Below, in pieces: positions 1 to 7,107 of a DNA stretch of 26,159 nt. Both the position numbers and the translations under genes were made by a program. The notes under the pieces are model-generated. The model saw nothing but the letters and a program-made list of their open reading frames with translations. It searched no databases and was not told the DNA's origin. Positions within the stretch are counted from its first letter, which is position 1, and the number at the start of each line of letters is the position of its first letter. This stretch comes from Caldilinea sp. CFX5 (GTDB lineage Bacteria; Chloroflexota; Anaerolineae; Caldilineales; Caldilineaceae): NCBI GenBank assembly GCA_021405325.1, contig QWII01000130.1, positions 1 to 26,159 of the forward strand. The letters are read 5' to 3'.

Positions 1-227
1 AGAAACCAATATACCATAAACGGGTGGGTTTGGCTTCTATCGTATGAACGATGTCTTTTGTTACGTCGTGATAGGTTTTATGCCCGTCTACCAAAGGTTC
101 CCTCAACCGGGATTCGTACTTGATTAAACTCATTTGTTTGTTATTTAACAGAACTACGCTACTGAGTTATATTTTAAATATCTGTATTCTTTTATTCCGA
201 TATTATGATCAGGTGCATCGCGCTTTA
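1..227. other. AT-rich stretch without a recognisable gene
   Basis: No convincing coding frame, RNA gene or terminator is visible. Roughly positions 120-210 are clearly richer in A and T than the rest of the window. The stretch lies downstream of the minus-strand ferredoxin gene, so it may hold the 3' region of that transcript or the upstream region of a gene outside the window. Confidence 0.4.
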
Positions 228-620
228 TTAGTGTGCCGCCGGTGCTTCTTCTTTCTTTTCCGTGGACGTGGTGTGATGTTCATCTGCAACACCTACATGC
301 CTGTCGGTATTCCGGATCTTCGCCAGATAGCTCACTCCCGGTAAAACGTGAAGCTGTTCAAGAGCGTAATAAAGCCTGTTGGTCTGCTCCTCGTTCCGTA
401 TTTTATAAACCGGGCTGTTCTTATCGTTTACATTTCCGAATACGATGGCATTGGTCGGGCAGGCTTCTTCACAAGCGGTGCAATAGGTGCAGCGGTCGGG
501 GTAGCGCAATTCCGCTTTGCCCATCACCAGGTCAAGGGCGCCGGTCGGGCAGACTTCGATACAACGCGCACACCCATCACACAGCTCTGGATCAATGATT
601 GGTAGTGGATTAGTTGTCAT
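228..620 (-). CDS. 2[4Fe-4S] ferredoxin-like protein with an ActB-like C-terminal tail
   Basis: This 130-residue soluble iron-sulfur protein probably carries electrons. Two CxxCxxCxxxCP motifs are visible (C14, C17, C20, C24 and C44, C47, C50, C54), enough to bind two [4Fe-4S] clusters in the bacterial ferredoxin fold. After residue 60 it departs from small ferredoxins: a segment starting VFGNVNDKNSPV and continuing to YLAKIRN (about residue 107) resembles the end of the iron-sulfur subunit of alternative complex III and related molybdopterin-type oxidoreductases (ActB). The last 20 residues are His-, Glu- and Lys-rich and look disordered. GGGAG lies about 9 nt before the ATG, supporting this start. 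The upstream neighbour on the same strand is a Crp-type regulator, but a strong terminator separates them. The ferredoxin call is firm. The ActB relationship is recognition by eye, and the electron partner is unknown. Confidence 0.85.
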   Translation of the reverse strand: MTTNPLPIIDPELCDGCARCIEVCPTGALDLVMGKAELRYPDRCTYCTACEEACPTNAIVFGNVNDKNSPVYKIRNEEQTNRLYYALEQLHVLPGVSYLAKIRNTDRHVGVADEHHTTSTEKKEEAPAAH

Positions 621-827
621 CAGTTGCTTCTCCCAACACTCCTTGCGCCCGGTCCTCCACCTGTCCCAACTTGTCTTTGCTTCAACTTGCTTGCCTTGGT
701 GCGCAACGATTGATGTTATGGTAACAGAGGGACGGCGGGCGCGCTGCGACTAAAGTCTCATGGTGGGGAAACAGACGCGGATTTAGGGGTGAGGGTTTTT
801 TCTGCTAACGAGGATGAGGGTAATTAC

Positions 828-863
828 CTCGTAGGGGCGTACCCTTGCGGTCGCCCCTACGAG
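828..863. repeat. GTAGGGGC palindromic repeat, copy A (TTGC-loop type)
   Basis: A 12-bp perfect inverted repeat (ctcgtaggggcg / cgcccctacgag) encloses an inner acc-cttgc-ggt mini-stem. Copy B at 4537-4589 has the same CCCTTGCGG core. Related copies with a GATATATC core lie at 25039-25078 and 26086-26153. Confidence 0.8.
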
Positions 864-921
864 ATGACCGAAGGAATGCTCATTCGTCGCGATTCGTGTC
901 ACCTAAATCTGCGCCTGTAAC

Positions 922-958
922 AAAAAAGGCCGGCGCAGCCATTGCTGCACCAGCCCTT
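922..958 (-). terminator. Rho-independent terminator of the Crp-family gene
   Basis: Read on the minus strand, a 12-bp stem (GGCTGGTGCAGC with GCTGCGCCGGCC, two wobble pairs) with a 4-nt loop is followed directly by six T residues. It lies about 30 nt after the stop codon of the gene at 989-1684. Confidence 0.85.
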
Positions 959-988
959 TCCGCTTGCTTTCGGTGGTTGGGTGTGGGG

Positions 989-1684
989 TTAGATCTCAGC
1001 CTCTTCCGCCAGCCGTTCGGCATCCAGCACCACAATTTGATGCCGGTTAAACTCAATAATCCCGGCGGCGACCAGCGAACGCAGGGCGCGCCCCACTACT
1101 TCGCGCACGGTGCCAAGGCGGCTTGCCATCTCTTCCTGGGTCAACATCGGGGGGGCGTTGCCTTGTTCGGCGGCGGTGGCCTGATCGAGGAGGAGTTTAG
1201 CCAGGCGGCTTTTGACACTGCGTAAGGAGAGATCCTGTACCAGGCCCACGAGATAGCGGGTGCGACGGGCAATGCTTTCGATCAAGGCCCAGGCCAGCGC
1301 CGGATAGCGATTGGCAACTTGTTGCAGATCCGGGCGAGCAATGCGCCAGAGGACCACGTCGGTAAAGGCAATGGCGGTCGCCGGGTTGGGACCGCCATCC
1401 AGGGCGGCGACATCGTTAAAGGTGTCGCCGCGGTTAAAGAGATTGAGCGTCTGCTCGCGCCCTTCCTTCGAGTGGCGACAAATTTTCACCGTGCCCTCTT
1501 CGATCAAACAGAGACCAGCCACCGGGTCGCCTTCGGTAAAGATCAGGGCGCCTGCTGAATAGCGATGACGACTGGCGACGATGGCCAGCGTTTGAATAAT
1601 CTCTTCCGACAAGGCGGTCAAATAGGGGACGCTTTGCCAGAGCGTCAACGGTAATTGGCGTCCCGATGGGTTTTGTGTTGCCAC
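989..1684 (-). CDS. Crp/Fnr-family transcriptional regulator
   Basis: This 231-residue cytoplasmic DNA-binding regulator has an N-terminal cyclic-nucleotide-binding-type beta-roll (about residues 20-140, with GALIFTEGDPVAGLCLIEEG and a later EQTLNLFNRGDTF segment). A C-terminal winged helix of Crp type covers about 150-225; its recognition region reads MASRLGTVREVVGRALRSL. No N-terminal cysteine cluster of FNR type is present, so direct iron-sulfur oxygen sensing is unlikely; the effector is unknown. The start is a GTG, preceded by GAGGAG at 8 nt spacing. An extended -10 (TGCTATAAT) lies 40 nt upstream, and TTGATCAA at 1704-1711 sits between promoter and start. It resembles a collapsed FNR/Crp half-site pair, so autoregulation is possible but unproven. 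A strong terminator follows, so the gene is probably monocistronic. Confidence 0.92.
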   Translation of the reverse strand: MATQNPSGRQLPLTLWQSVPYLTALSEEIIQTLAIVASRHRYSAGALIFTEGDPVAGLCLIEEGTVKICRHSKEGREQTLNLFNRGDTFNDVAALDGGPNPATAIAFTDVVLWRIARPDLQQVANRYPALAWALIESIARRTRYLVGLVQDLSLRSVKSRLAKLLLDQATAAEQGNAPPMLTQEEMASRLGTVREVVGRALRSLVAAGIIEFNRHQIVVLDAERLAEEAEI

Positions 1685-1723
1685 GGTATGCTCCTCATGC
1701 TAGTTGATCAAGAACTGCGTCTG

Positions 1724-1732
1724 ATTATAGCA
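1724..1732 (-). promoter_or_regulatory. Extended -10 promoter for the Crp-family gene
   Basis: On the minus strand TGCTATAAT forms an extended -10 (TGn-TATAAT) about 40 nt before the GTG start at 1684. No good -35 is visible, as is common for extended -10 promoters. Confidence 0.6.
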
Positions 1733-1799
1733 CAACCGAGCCTTTTTCGACTAGAGCGTACATTACACGGGGGTGCATAGCAGGTTGGGGCGCGTTTTT

Positions 1800-1853
1800 C
1801 CGAACTGGGAGCGTTAGCGACCAGCCAACTGGTCGCTAACGCTCCCAGTTCGG
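1800..1853. repeat. Long perfect hairpin (25-bp arms, 4-nt loop)
   Basis: A perfect inverted repeat has 25-bp arms (1800-1824 and 1829-1853) around the loop ccaa. It lies between two minus-strand genes, after the end of the small membrane protein gene and before the crp-family promoter. No T-run follows on the minus strand, so it is not a canonical terminator, although a structure this stable could stop or stabilise transcripts. Its AGCGTTAGCGACCAG arm loosely resembles the hairpins at 10221-10255 and 13029-13067. Confidence 0.85.
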
Positions 1854-1947
1854 TGATTACCCCAAAGTTGATATTACCCCATTGTACGGGACAGAAAGCG
1901 TCAGGGTATGGCTGATCTGCTTGCCCCGCCCAACGCCTGCCTAAACT

Positions 1948-2250
1948 CTACTCATATTCAATTTCCAGGCCGCCCAGCCAGCCGGCGCTCAAGTTGTAGA
2001 TGACGGCGATCAGGGCGCCAAGCAACCAACCGACGAGACCATAGGCCAGGGGAATGATCACCAATCCCGCCAACCCAAGGGCGGCTTGCGAGGGCAAGCC
2101 CATAATTTCATTGCTGAGTTGGGGTAGGTTGATCTGTAAACGTGAAGAGAGTAAAACGGTGATCTCACCAAAGATCAGACCGATGATCAAAAAGAGGAAG
2201 CCAACGACTTTCGCCGCTGAACCAATTCGAATTCGTTTAATCCGCATCAT
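1948..2250 (-). CDS. Small membrane protein, DUF3566-like
   Basis: This protein of about 100 residues has a short basic N-terminus (MMRIKRIRIGSAAKV), one hydrophobic helix (about residues 12-35), a polar loop with SSRLQINLPQLSNE, and a second pair of hydrophobic segments ending in an acidic tail (EIEYE). The K-R-I...GSA-K-V start followed by a membrane helix is typical of DUF3566-like proteins, whose function is unknown. I start it at 2250 and not further upstream: AAGGAG lies 11 nt before this ATG, and a good promoter at 2360-2388 overlaps the longer possible reading frame, whose extra residues look non-coding. It is divergent from the secreted protein gene at 2568. Confidence 0.75.
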   Translation of the reverse strand: MMRIKRIRIGSAAKVVGFLFLIIGLIFGEITVLLSSRLQINLPQLSNEIMGLPSQAALGLAGLVIIPLAYGLVGWLLGALIAVIYNLSAGWLGGLEIEYE

Positions 2251-2567
2251 TGCCTTGTCTGCTCCTTTAAAAACACAAGCCGCCGCCGACCACCGAGACA
2301 CAGGAATGAAGCAGCAGGGCAATGGTCGGGGATGGCATTGATTCGCTTTGTGGCTGTTGATTGTACTATGGAGCAATGCGTGATGCAACTTTGTGTAAGA
2401 AGGGTTGTTAACCTGAAGTTAGGAGACTTACAAAAATAAAATTGAAAGATAATGCTATGCTTCCCTTTTGAATGGACTTGTAAGCCAACTGTCATCATTA
2501 AATAACTTATTTTATGGTACGGTTTACTTACCGCTTTCGTGTATATCTTGTTCAAAAACAGAAGAAA
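2251..2567. other. Divergent intergenic region
   Basis: This region holds the minus-strand promoter at 2360-2388. The part from about 2400 to 2567 is AT-rich and should contain the promoter of the plus-strand gene at 2568, but no convincing -35/-10 pair can be chosen by eye. Confidence 0.5.
2360..2388 (-). promoter_or_regulatory. Sigma70-type promoter for the DUF3566-like gene
   Basis: The minus strand carries TTGCAT, a 17-nt spacer and TACAAT, both close to consensus. The expected start of transcription leaves a leader of about 100 nt before the ATG at 2250. Confidence 0.6.
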
Positions 2568-3818
2568 ATGACTCACTCCTTATCCCGAAAGTATGGAGTT
2601 GCTCGCCTGGGTCGCTGCACCCCATTCCTGCTCAGTCTGTTCCTGAGCGCCATTGTTCTCCTCTGTTCGCACCAGATTTTTCTGGCCCAAAGCGACAACC
2701 CCCAAGAACCAACAAATGCGTTACCTTATTCGTTATATCTGCCCCTGATTCAGGCAAAGGCCGCTAGTAATCAGGCTGCACCGATTGAGCAAGACGCGCC
2801 GGTCGAATGGGATCCACGCCTGACCGAACGCGGCGCCCGGTTGATCAAAGCGCAAGTGGCCCCCGGCGTCGGCTACTGGCGTCTGACCAAAGCGCTCTGG
2901 TATGATGAAGCCGAATCACAAGGGCGCCATCATATTTTCATCGATCTGCGTGATCAAGCCGAGCAACGGATCACCGACATACCGATCCTGGTGCAGTGGG
3001 CCAATGGTGAAACCTGGTTGAAAACGGAGCCGAAAGCCGGCGAACCCTACGCCGCCAATTTTGACATGCATGATGTTGCGCCTTCTTACTCCGCGCACCC
3101 GGCCAGCGAAGCCCCCGCCGATCGGGTAGAAGGGATGGGGATGGGTTCCATCGAAGCCCCGTTCCATAAGATCCACACAAGCTACGGTCTGATTTGGCAA
3201 TGGACTGTGGCCGCTAGCACGCCTATACCAACGGCGACGGCAACCATCACCGGAACCTTGACGCCCACAGTTACCGTAGAAGAGGGCATTCTACCTGTAC
3301 CGTCAGTCATGGTCACCCCAAGCCCCACGCTGACACTACCGCTCTCGACAACGCCGACCGTCACACCTACGCTGACGCCTTCGCCCACGGCCAGCGCAAC
3401 GCCAACGCCTTTGCCGTCGGCTACGGCGACCGCTACGCCTGCACCAACGGCAACACCCACGCCGACGCCGACGACTTCATCGTTAGCGCAGGCCGTCGTG
3501 GTCGGTTGTCAACCCAACGATCGCGGCAGTCGCTTTGAAGGCTATGTCTATGTCAATGGGCAACCGGCGGATGGCTATCGCATTGTCTTTAGCTATGAGG
3601 CAGATGGCCCGTGGGTGACGCAGCCGGCGCTCTCCGGCAGCGGTAAACCCGGCTTTTATACACACATTATCAGTGTCGGCGTCCCGCGGGTCGGTAACTG
3701 GTATGCTTGGCTGGTCGATCAAAACCGCCAACGCCTTTCGACCATTGCCGCCTTTACCACCGATGGCGCCAATGGGGCGTGTAACGTGGTTTCTGTGAAT
3801 TTTCTCATTCAGCGGTAG
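2568..3818 (+). CDS. Secreted protein with Thr/Pro-rich linker
   Basis: This exported protein of about 416 residues is of unknown function. A signal peptide is clear: a basic start MTHSLSRKYGVARLGR, then a hydrophobic core FLLSLFLSAIVLL, then a likely cleavage near FLAQS. Residues about 60-210 form a globular region with a 'YWRLTKALWYDEAESQG' segment, followed by a long low-complexity Thr/Pro/Ala linker (about 215-310, many TPTPT and TATAT runs). The C-terminal domain of about 100 residues contains two cysteines (VVVGCQPN and ANGACNVV) that could form a disulfide, and has repeated GxW/Y-type beta-strand patterns such as GNWYAWLVDQ. Such linkers are frequent in Chloroflexota surface proteins. 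The start at 2568 is chosen because it puts the basic n-region directly before the hydrophobic core; an in-frame ATG at 2514 is the alternative. No strong ribosome binding site precedes either. Confidence 0.75.
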   Translation: MTHSLSRKYGVARLGRCTPFLLSLFLSAIVLLCSHQIFLAQSDNPQEPTNALPYSLYLPLIQAKAASNQAAPIEQDAPVEWDPRLTERGARLIKAQVAPGVGYWRLTKALWYDEAESQGRHHIFIDLRDQAEQRITDIPILVQWANGETWLKTEPKAGEPYAANFDMHDVAPSYSAHPASEAPADRVEGMGMGSIEAPFHKIHTSYGLIWQWTVAASTPIPTATATITGTLTPTVTVEEGILPVPSVMVTPSPTLTLPLSTTPTVTPTLTPSPTASATPTPLPSATATATPAPTATPTPTPTTSSLAQAVVVGCQPNDRGSRFEGYVYVNGQPADGYRIVFSYEADGPWVTQPALSGSGKPGFYTHIISVGVPRVGNWYAWLVDQNRQRLSTIAAFTTDGANGACNVVSVNFLIQR

Positions 3819-3960
3819 CGCGCAGGCGATATTCAAAGCGATCAATGGCAATTACCCGTTCGGCGCCCAGTAAGTAAGCGCTCTTAATGGCGAGCTGACC
3901 AACCGGCCCACAGCCCCAGGTAGCCGTGATGCGCACAATGGCGTCACGCCGATTCAGCAG
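3805..3960 (-). pseudogene. Internally deleted zinc-dependent alcohol dehydrogenase remnant
   Basis: The minus strand translates without a stop to a 52-codon fragment containing WGCGPVGQLAIKSAYLLGAE followed by RVIAIDRFEYRLRA. This is the Rossmann dinucleotide-binding segment (GxGxxG) of medium-chain zinc alcohol/formaldehyde dehydrogenases. Directly before it lies DAIVRITAT, which matches the N-terminal strand of the same family that normally precedes AICGSDLH. The catalytic domain between them is missing, so the simplest reading is an in-frame internal deletion joining the two at about position 3919. The fragment ends at a TGA that overlaps the last 14 nt of the secreted protein gene on the other strand. 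It is far too short to be active (families are about 350-390 residues). The Rossmann match is strong. The N-terminal match is shorter and could be chance. Confidence 0.72.
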
Positions 3961-4035
3961 GCTGGAAAGATCCGCTGAAGAAGTTGTGCAATCAGGAGGC
4001 TAGTGATATGCTTTTGCTATACTGTTTTAGCACTA

Positions 4036-4127
4036 TCAGTAGACCGCAACGTAGCCGAGGTGGCCATAGCGCGACTCTGGCCTACTCGACTACTCGACTA
4101 CTCGACTACTCGACTGCGGACTACTGA
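4036..4127. repeat. CAGTAGTCCGCA-type inverted-repeat element with internal 8-bp tandem array
   Basis: The ends tcagtagaccgca (4036-4048) and tgcggactactga (4115-4127) are inverted repeats with one mismatch. Inside the right half, TACTCGAC occurs four times in tandem (4083-4114). The same termini, perfect over 14 bp, border the element at 19613-19689, and the unit GTAGTCCACAGTC is tandemly repeated at 22458-22532. Here the element lies in the leader of the AsnC-type gene; an extended -10 (TTGCTATACT, ending at 4023) precedes it. Confidence 0.7.
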
Positions 4128-4153
4128 CTAGCACACAAGTCAGGAGGGCAAAG

Positions 4154-4435
4154 ATGGTAACAGCCGTGGTCTTAATCAAAGTTGCGCGTCAACAAATTAA
4201 CGATGTGGCCCAAAAGCTGGTCGAGATGAAGGGCGTGGCCGAGGTCTATTCCGTGGGTGGGCGTTACGATCTGGTGGCGATCATCCGCGTCAACAGCAAT
4301 GAAAAGATGGCCGACCTGATCACCAATCAAATGTTAAGCCTAGCCGGAATCGAAAACACGGAGACGCTGATCGCCTTCCGCGCCTTCTCCAAGCATGATC
4401 TGGAGAGTATGTTCTCGATTGGGATGGAAGAGTAG
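4154..4435 (+). CDS. Stand-alone Lrp/AsnC effector-binding (RAM) domain protein
   Basis: This 93-residue protein consists only of the Lrp/AsnC ligand-binding domain and lacks the helix-turn-helix that full regulators carry before it. The typical elements are present: AVVLIKV first strand, VEMKGVAEVYSVGGRYDLVAIIRV in the middle, and IENTETLIAFRAF near the end. In this family the domain dimerises and assembles into octamers that bind amino acids. Stand-alone versions are common in archaea and some bacteria and may modulate partner regulators. A strong ribosome binding site (CAGGAGG) lies 6 nt before the ATG. The leader contains the repeat element at 4036-4127, and two stem-loops follow the gene before a convergent lipoprotein gene. 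Its ligand and partner cannot be told from sequence. Confidence 0.88.
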   Translation: MVTAVVLIKVARQQINDVAQKLVEMKGVAEVYSVGGRYDLVAIIRVNSNEKMADLITNQMLSLAGIENTETLIAFRAFSKHDLESMFSIGMEE

Positions 4436-4482
4436 GTACATTCTGGAATGCCGACTGGTCTTTGTATGACAGCAGGAGATTA

Positions 4483-4521
4483 AGAGATTGAGAGATTGGG
4501 AGATTCAATCTCTCAATCTCT
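4483..4521. repeat. AGAGATTG-type palindromic repeat, intergenic copy 1
   Basis: Two tandem AGAGATTG units (4483-4498) and two CAATCTCT units (4506-4521) form a perfect 16-bp stem with a 7-nt loop. The plus-strand reading EIQSLNLS at its end resembles the peptides encoded by the related copies inside mfd. It lies between convergent genes. Confidence 0.85.
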
Positions 4522-4536
4522 CAGATCCATTCAAAG

Positions 4537-4589
4537 AAATATCCATCGGTAGGGGCATCCCCTTGCGGGTGCCCTACCGATGGATATTT
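4537..4589. terminator. GTAGGGGC palindromic repeat, copy B, likely terminator
   Basis: The arms aaatatccatcggtaggg and ccctaccgatggatattt pair over 18 bp around a cat-ccccttgcgg-gtg centre that allows one or two bulges. TTTTACTTTTTG follows on the plus strand, so the hairpin could end transcription of the AsnC-type gene and perhaps also the converging lipoprotein gene. The CCCTTGCGG core matches copy A at 828-863. Confidence 0.65.
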
Positions 4590-4614
4590 TACTTTTTGAA
4601 AACGCCTCAGTACG

Positions 4615-5859
4615 CTATTCTATGCCCAATTCGAGCGTGTATTCTGTCGCTGCACCACTGGTTGTCACTGTGATCAGATAATCCTGCGTCATGGGCAGGG
4701 CATTCGACCAACTTTGGGCAATGGTTTCCAAACGTTTGAGCGGCTTGCCGTCGGTGACGCCTTGAACCGCAAAGGTTGTCCCCTTGGTGGCAGCGGTGAG
4801 GGTAATCTGTAACGTGCGACCGGCCACGCCACGTAGCAGATAGCGCTGCTGTTCCGGCGCGGCGACTGTGCCATTCACCGTCATTGTGTTGGCGCCGGCA
4901 GCAAAGACCAACCGTGTCGGCGCCGCCAATGGGGCGACCGGCGCTTGCCGTGGGTCAAAGTGCGCGACCAATTCAAAAGGCGTCGTGGTCGGCGCCGTCA
5001 CCGTAATCTGGTAATCCTGTGTGGTCGGCGCCGTTCCTGCCCAGACCTTCAACGCCTTGCTGCCCTCCTTGAGGAACTTGCCGTCTTCGGCGCCACGAAT
5101 CGTGAAGGTTGCTTGCCCGGTAGTGGAAGCAAGTTCAACCATCAATTGTTGCCCCGCCAGCGCCCGCACCAGATAATGCTGCTCACTCTCCGCCGCTAAA
5201 ACACCACGCACCGAAGCTGCCGTGGCGCTTGTATTGAAGGTCAGGCGCGGGAAGGCATCCGCCGGCGCCACGGACGCCGCGGTGAGCGCCGCTTGCTTGT
5301 CTGCGCTCGCCGTGCTAACCAGGGTGGTGGTCGATTCGTTGGCGCTCGCCGGCTTGGCATGGAAACCGCCAGGCGCCACCACCATGCTATGCCAATATGG
5401 CGCGCCATCGGGTTGCTGGGCGACGATCAACAGCGCCTCATCCTGGCCATGATCACTCAGGCCAGTCACATAAAGCGCCTTCACTGCCGGCACCGCTGGC
5501 CCCCAGAGCGTTAGCGGATCGTTGTCCCCCAGCAGATCGCGCCAGGCCACCTTGGTCGGCACCTCAACGGCGCTGCCGTCGCTCAGATAGTGATTGCGCA
5601 ACTGCACAATCGCCACCGCCGGCGGCACTTCTTTCCCTTCAGCCTGCCAACCGGCCATGATAAAGGGGCTGCCCATCAACTGTTGCAGTTGATGATAATC
5701 CTGGAGAACGAGGGCGGTGCGCAGTTGATCGGCAAAGACGTCAACTGAGACGGTTTTTAGCGCCTGGGGATCCAGCCGAATCGGCAAGGTACAGGCCGTC
5801 AAGAAAATAGTGAGCAGTAATAAGGTCAGTAGCTGTTGGATTGGTCGCCGTAAATGCAT
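4615..5859 (-). CDS. Lipoprotein with two tandem C-terminal beta-domain repeats
   Basis: This 414-residue putative lipoprotein has a signal sequence (MHLRRPIQQLLTLLLLTIFL) followed by the lipobox LTAC, with Cys23 as the lipidation site. The first half (about 30-170) is a globular domain of the type that averages a quantity over a query (VVPTKVAWRDLLGDNDPLT region); I could not name it. Two homologous domains of about 100 residues follow: one with QHYLVRALAGQQLMVEL...GKFLKEG...TQDYQITVTAP, the other with QRYLLRGVAGRTLQITL...GKPLKRL...TQDYLITVTTS. The Y-L-(V/L)-R-(A/G)-x-A-G-(Q/R) strand and the TQDY strand resemble pre-peptidase/lysozyme-inhibitor-like beta domains common in secreted bacterial proteins. 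AAGGAG lies 8 nt before the ATG. Function unknown; binding of a cell-wall or extracellular ligand is a guess. Confidence 0.82.
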   Translation of the reverse strand: MHLRRPIQQLLTLLLLTIFLTACTLPIRLDPQALKTVSVDVFADQLRTALVLQDYHQLQQLMGSPFIMAGWQAEGKEVPPAVAIVQLRNHYLSDGSAVEVPTKVAWRDLLGDNDPLTLWGPAVPAVKALYVTGLSDHGQDEALLIVAQQPDGAPYWHSMVVAPGGFHAKPASANESTTTLVSTASADKQAALTAASVAPADAFPRLTFNTSATAASVRGVLAAESEQHYLVRALAGQQLMVELASTTGQATFTIRGAEDGKFLKEGSKALKVWAGTAPTTQDYQITVTAPTTTPFELVAHFDPRQAPVAPLAAPTRLVFAAGANTMTVNGTVAAPEQQRYLLRGVAGRTLQITLTAATKGTTFAVQGVTDGKPLKRLETIAQSWSNALPMTQDYLITVTTSGAATEYTLELGIE

Positions 5860-6041
5860 TAGGTTACTCCTTTTTCAGGCAATAGCAAAGCTGCACCCCT
5901 GCTCTATGACCCAGCAAGGGCGTTATTGGTAAACGTTTGTCAACTCAAATGGATGAATCGATCGCCATCTATGGGAGATGACGAATTTTTTGCTGAAATG
6001 TTACTGACAACCTGGGGCGAATTGGGTGGAAATGGCAGTGG

Positions 6042-6087
6042 AGGAGATTGAGAGATTATTTGTGCAATCTCTCAATCTCTCAATCTC
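6042..6087. repeat. AGAGATTG-type palindromic repeat, intergenic copy 2
   Basis: The sequence starts with aggagattgagagattatt and then gives three tandem CAATCTCT units (6065-6087 region), forming a stem of about 14 bp. It abuts the TAA stop of the HAD gene at 6088-6090. Read on the plus strand it would encode EEIERLFVQSLNLSI, again the same peptide type as the mfd insertions. Confidence 0.82.
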
Positions 6088-6849
6088 TTACCGGAGAAGC
6101 GCTTCCAGCACCAGCGCCACCCCATCCTCATCATTCGACGTAGTGACGCGATCCGCCACCGCTTTGACCTCAGGCACGGCATTGCTCATGGCGACGCCGA
6201 GGCCGCTATCGCGCACCATATCGACATCGTTGGTGTCATCGCCAAAGGCAACGACATCGCACATGCTCATTTGCCAGCTTGCCACTAACGTGCGCAACGC
6301 TTCGGCCTTATCCGTGCGGCAGCCGATGATCTGGATAAAGTGGGGATAGCGCGCTGAGTACATGATGCGCGCACTGGACGGCACGGCAAAAGTAAGAGGC
6401 GGCAACGCTTCGGCATTTTCACTGAAAATCAGCACCTTGGCCGCGGGCTGGTCGAGCATGAAGAGATCCGCAACTTCATAAGGCGTGGTGCGTTGGGGCG
6501 CCATGCGATTTAAGTACAAGACATTATTGATTTCAACGCCGACCAGTCGTCCAGGCGTGCTCTGCTCAATCTGGGTGAGGATCGCAAAGACATCCGCCGC
6601 CGGCACCAGATTTTGGTAAATCGGTTGATCGGCCAGCCGCGTTTCGGCGCCATTATAGCAGATCCAAGGAACTTGGTGGAGAAAGGCTGGCAGGGAACGC
6701 CCAATGGAGCGTGGTGGCCGACCGGTGGCAATGACAATACGTCGGTTCGCTGCCAGCCACTGTTCTAACGTGGCGCAGGTGCGTGGTGATAGGGCGCCGT
6801 CATGGCGCAGGAGCGTATCGTCGAGATCGATGGCCGCAATCGTGTGCAT
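6088..6849 (-). CDS. Cof-type HAD-family phosphatase
   Basis: This 253-residue cytoplasmic phosphohydrolase belongs to the haloacid dehalogenase superfamily, Cof/IIB group. Such enzymes remove phosphate from sugar phosphates, nucleotides or cofactor intermediates. Motif I DLDDT is present (D8 nucleophile, D10 acid/base). The motif II region is VIATGRP. The cap domain (about 80-185) includes the family-typical YNGAE segment at its start. Motif IV reads GDDTNDVDM with metal-binding aspartates. The ending GVAMSNAVPEVKAVADRVT...EDGVALVL is the usual Cof tail. Length matches the family (about 250-280). AAAGGA lies about 8 nt before the ATG. The 3' end touches a palindromic repeat, so the stop codon sits immediately next to repeat DNA. 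The substrate cannot be predicted. Confidence 0.93.
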   Translation of the reverse strand: MHTIAAIDLDDTLLRHDGALSPRTCATLEQWLAANRRIVIATGRPPRSIGRSLPAFLHQVPWICYNGAETRLADQPIYQNLVPAADVFAILTQIEQSTPGRLVGVEINNVLYLNRMAPQRTTPYEVADLFMLDQPAAKVLIFSENAEALPPLTFAVPSSARIMYSARYPHFIQIIGCRTDKAEALRTLVASWQMSMCDVVAFGDDTNDVDMVRDSGLGVAMSNAVPEVKAVADRVTTSNDEDGVALVLEALLR

Positions 6850-7044
6850 TCTACTGTTCCTTTCGTCTGTTGCTTGGTTGTGCTACCTAAAATTTACTAT
6901 ATCCGCCGGAATCAGCCTAATTGCTATTGCTGTGGGTGCGTCGCAAGGATGTTCGTAAGACAGACCCACGATCCGCCCTGTGTAACGCACCTCATAAATC
7001 GACCTTACGCCCTTACCCTATTTTTCGATCAGCGATAGGTGGAG

Positions 7045-7050
7045 TATAAT
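7045..7050 (+). promoter_or_regulatory. Possible -10 of the ScyD/ScyE-like gene
   Basis: A perfect TATAAT lies 58 nt before the ATG at 7108, with no good -35 at the right spacing (only a T-rich ttttcg). The support is one hexamer, so this is tentative. Confidence 0.4.
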
Positions 7051-7107
7051 CAGAGGATAGTAATACCACCTAATCATTCCGCAGCAGCGTGCGTAAGGAG
7101 AAGCAAC

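Larger units (their letters stand above)
621..988. other. Intergenic region with GTAGGGGC palindrome and crp-family terminator
   Basis: This gap between the ferredoxin start and the end of the Crp-family gene contains the palindrome at 828-863 and the minus-strand terminator at 922-958. I see no gene in it. A promoter for the ferredoxin should lie in its left half, but I could not pick one with confidence. Confidence 0.6.

Noticed and set aside
100..130. tRNA-like T-arm (gattcgtac)
   Set aside because: No matching acceptor stem, anticodon arm or D-arm on either strand.
1704..1711. FNR-type binding site TTGATCAA
   Set aside because: The half-sites lack the 4-nt gap of a true TTGAT-N4-ATCAA site, so it is only mentioned with the regulator.
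4488..4673. 61-codon open frame starting in a palindromic repeat
   Set aside because: It only translates the repeat and the following hairpin. Useful as evidence of repeat coding frames, not as a gene.
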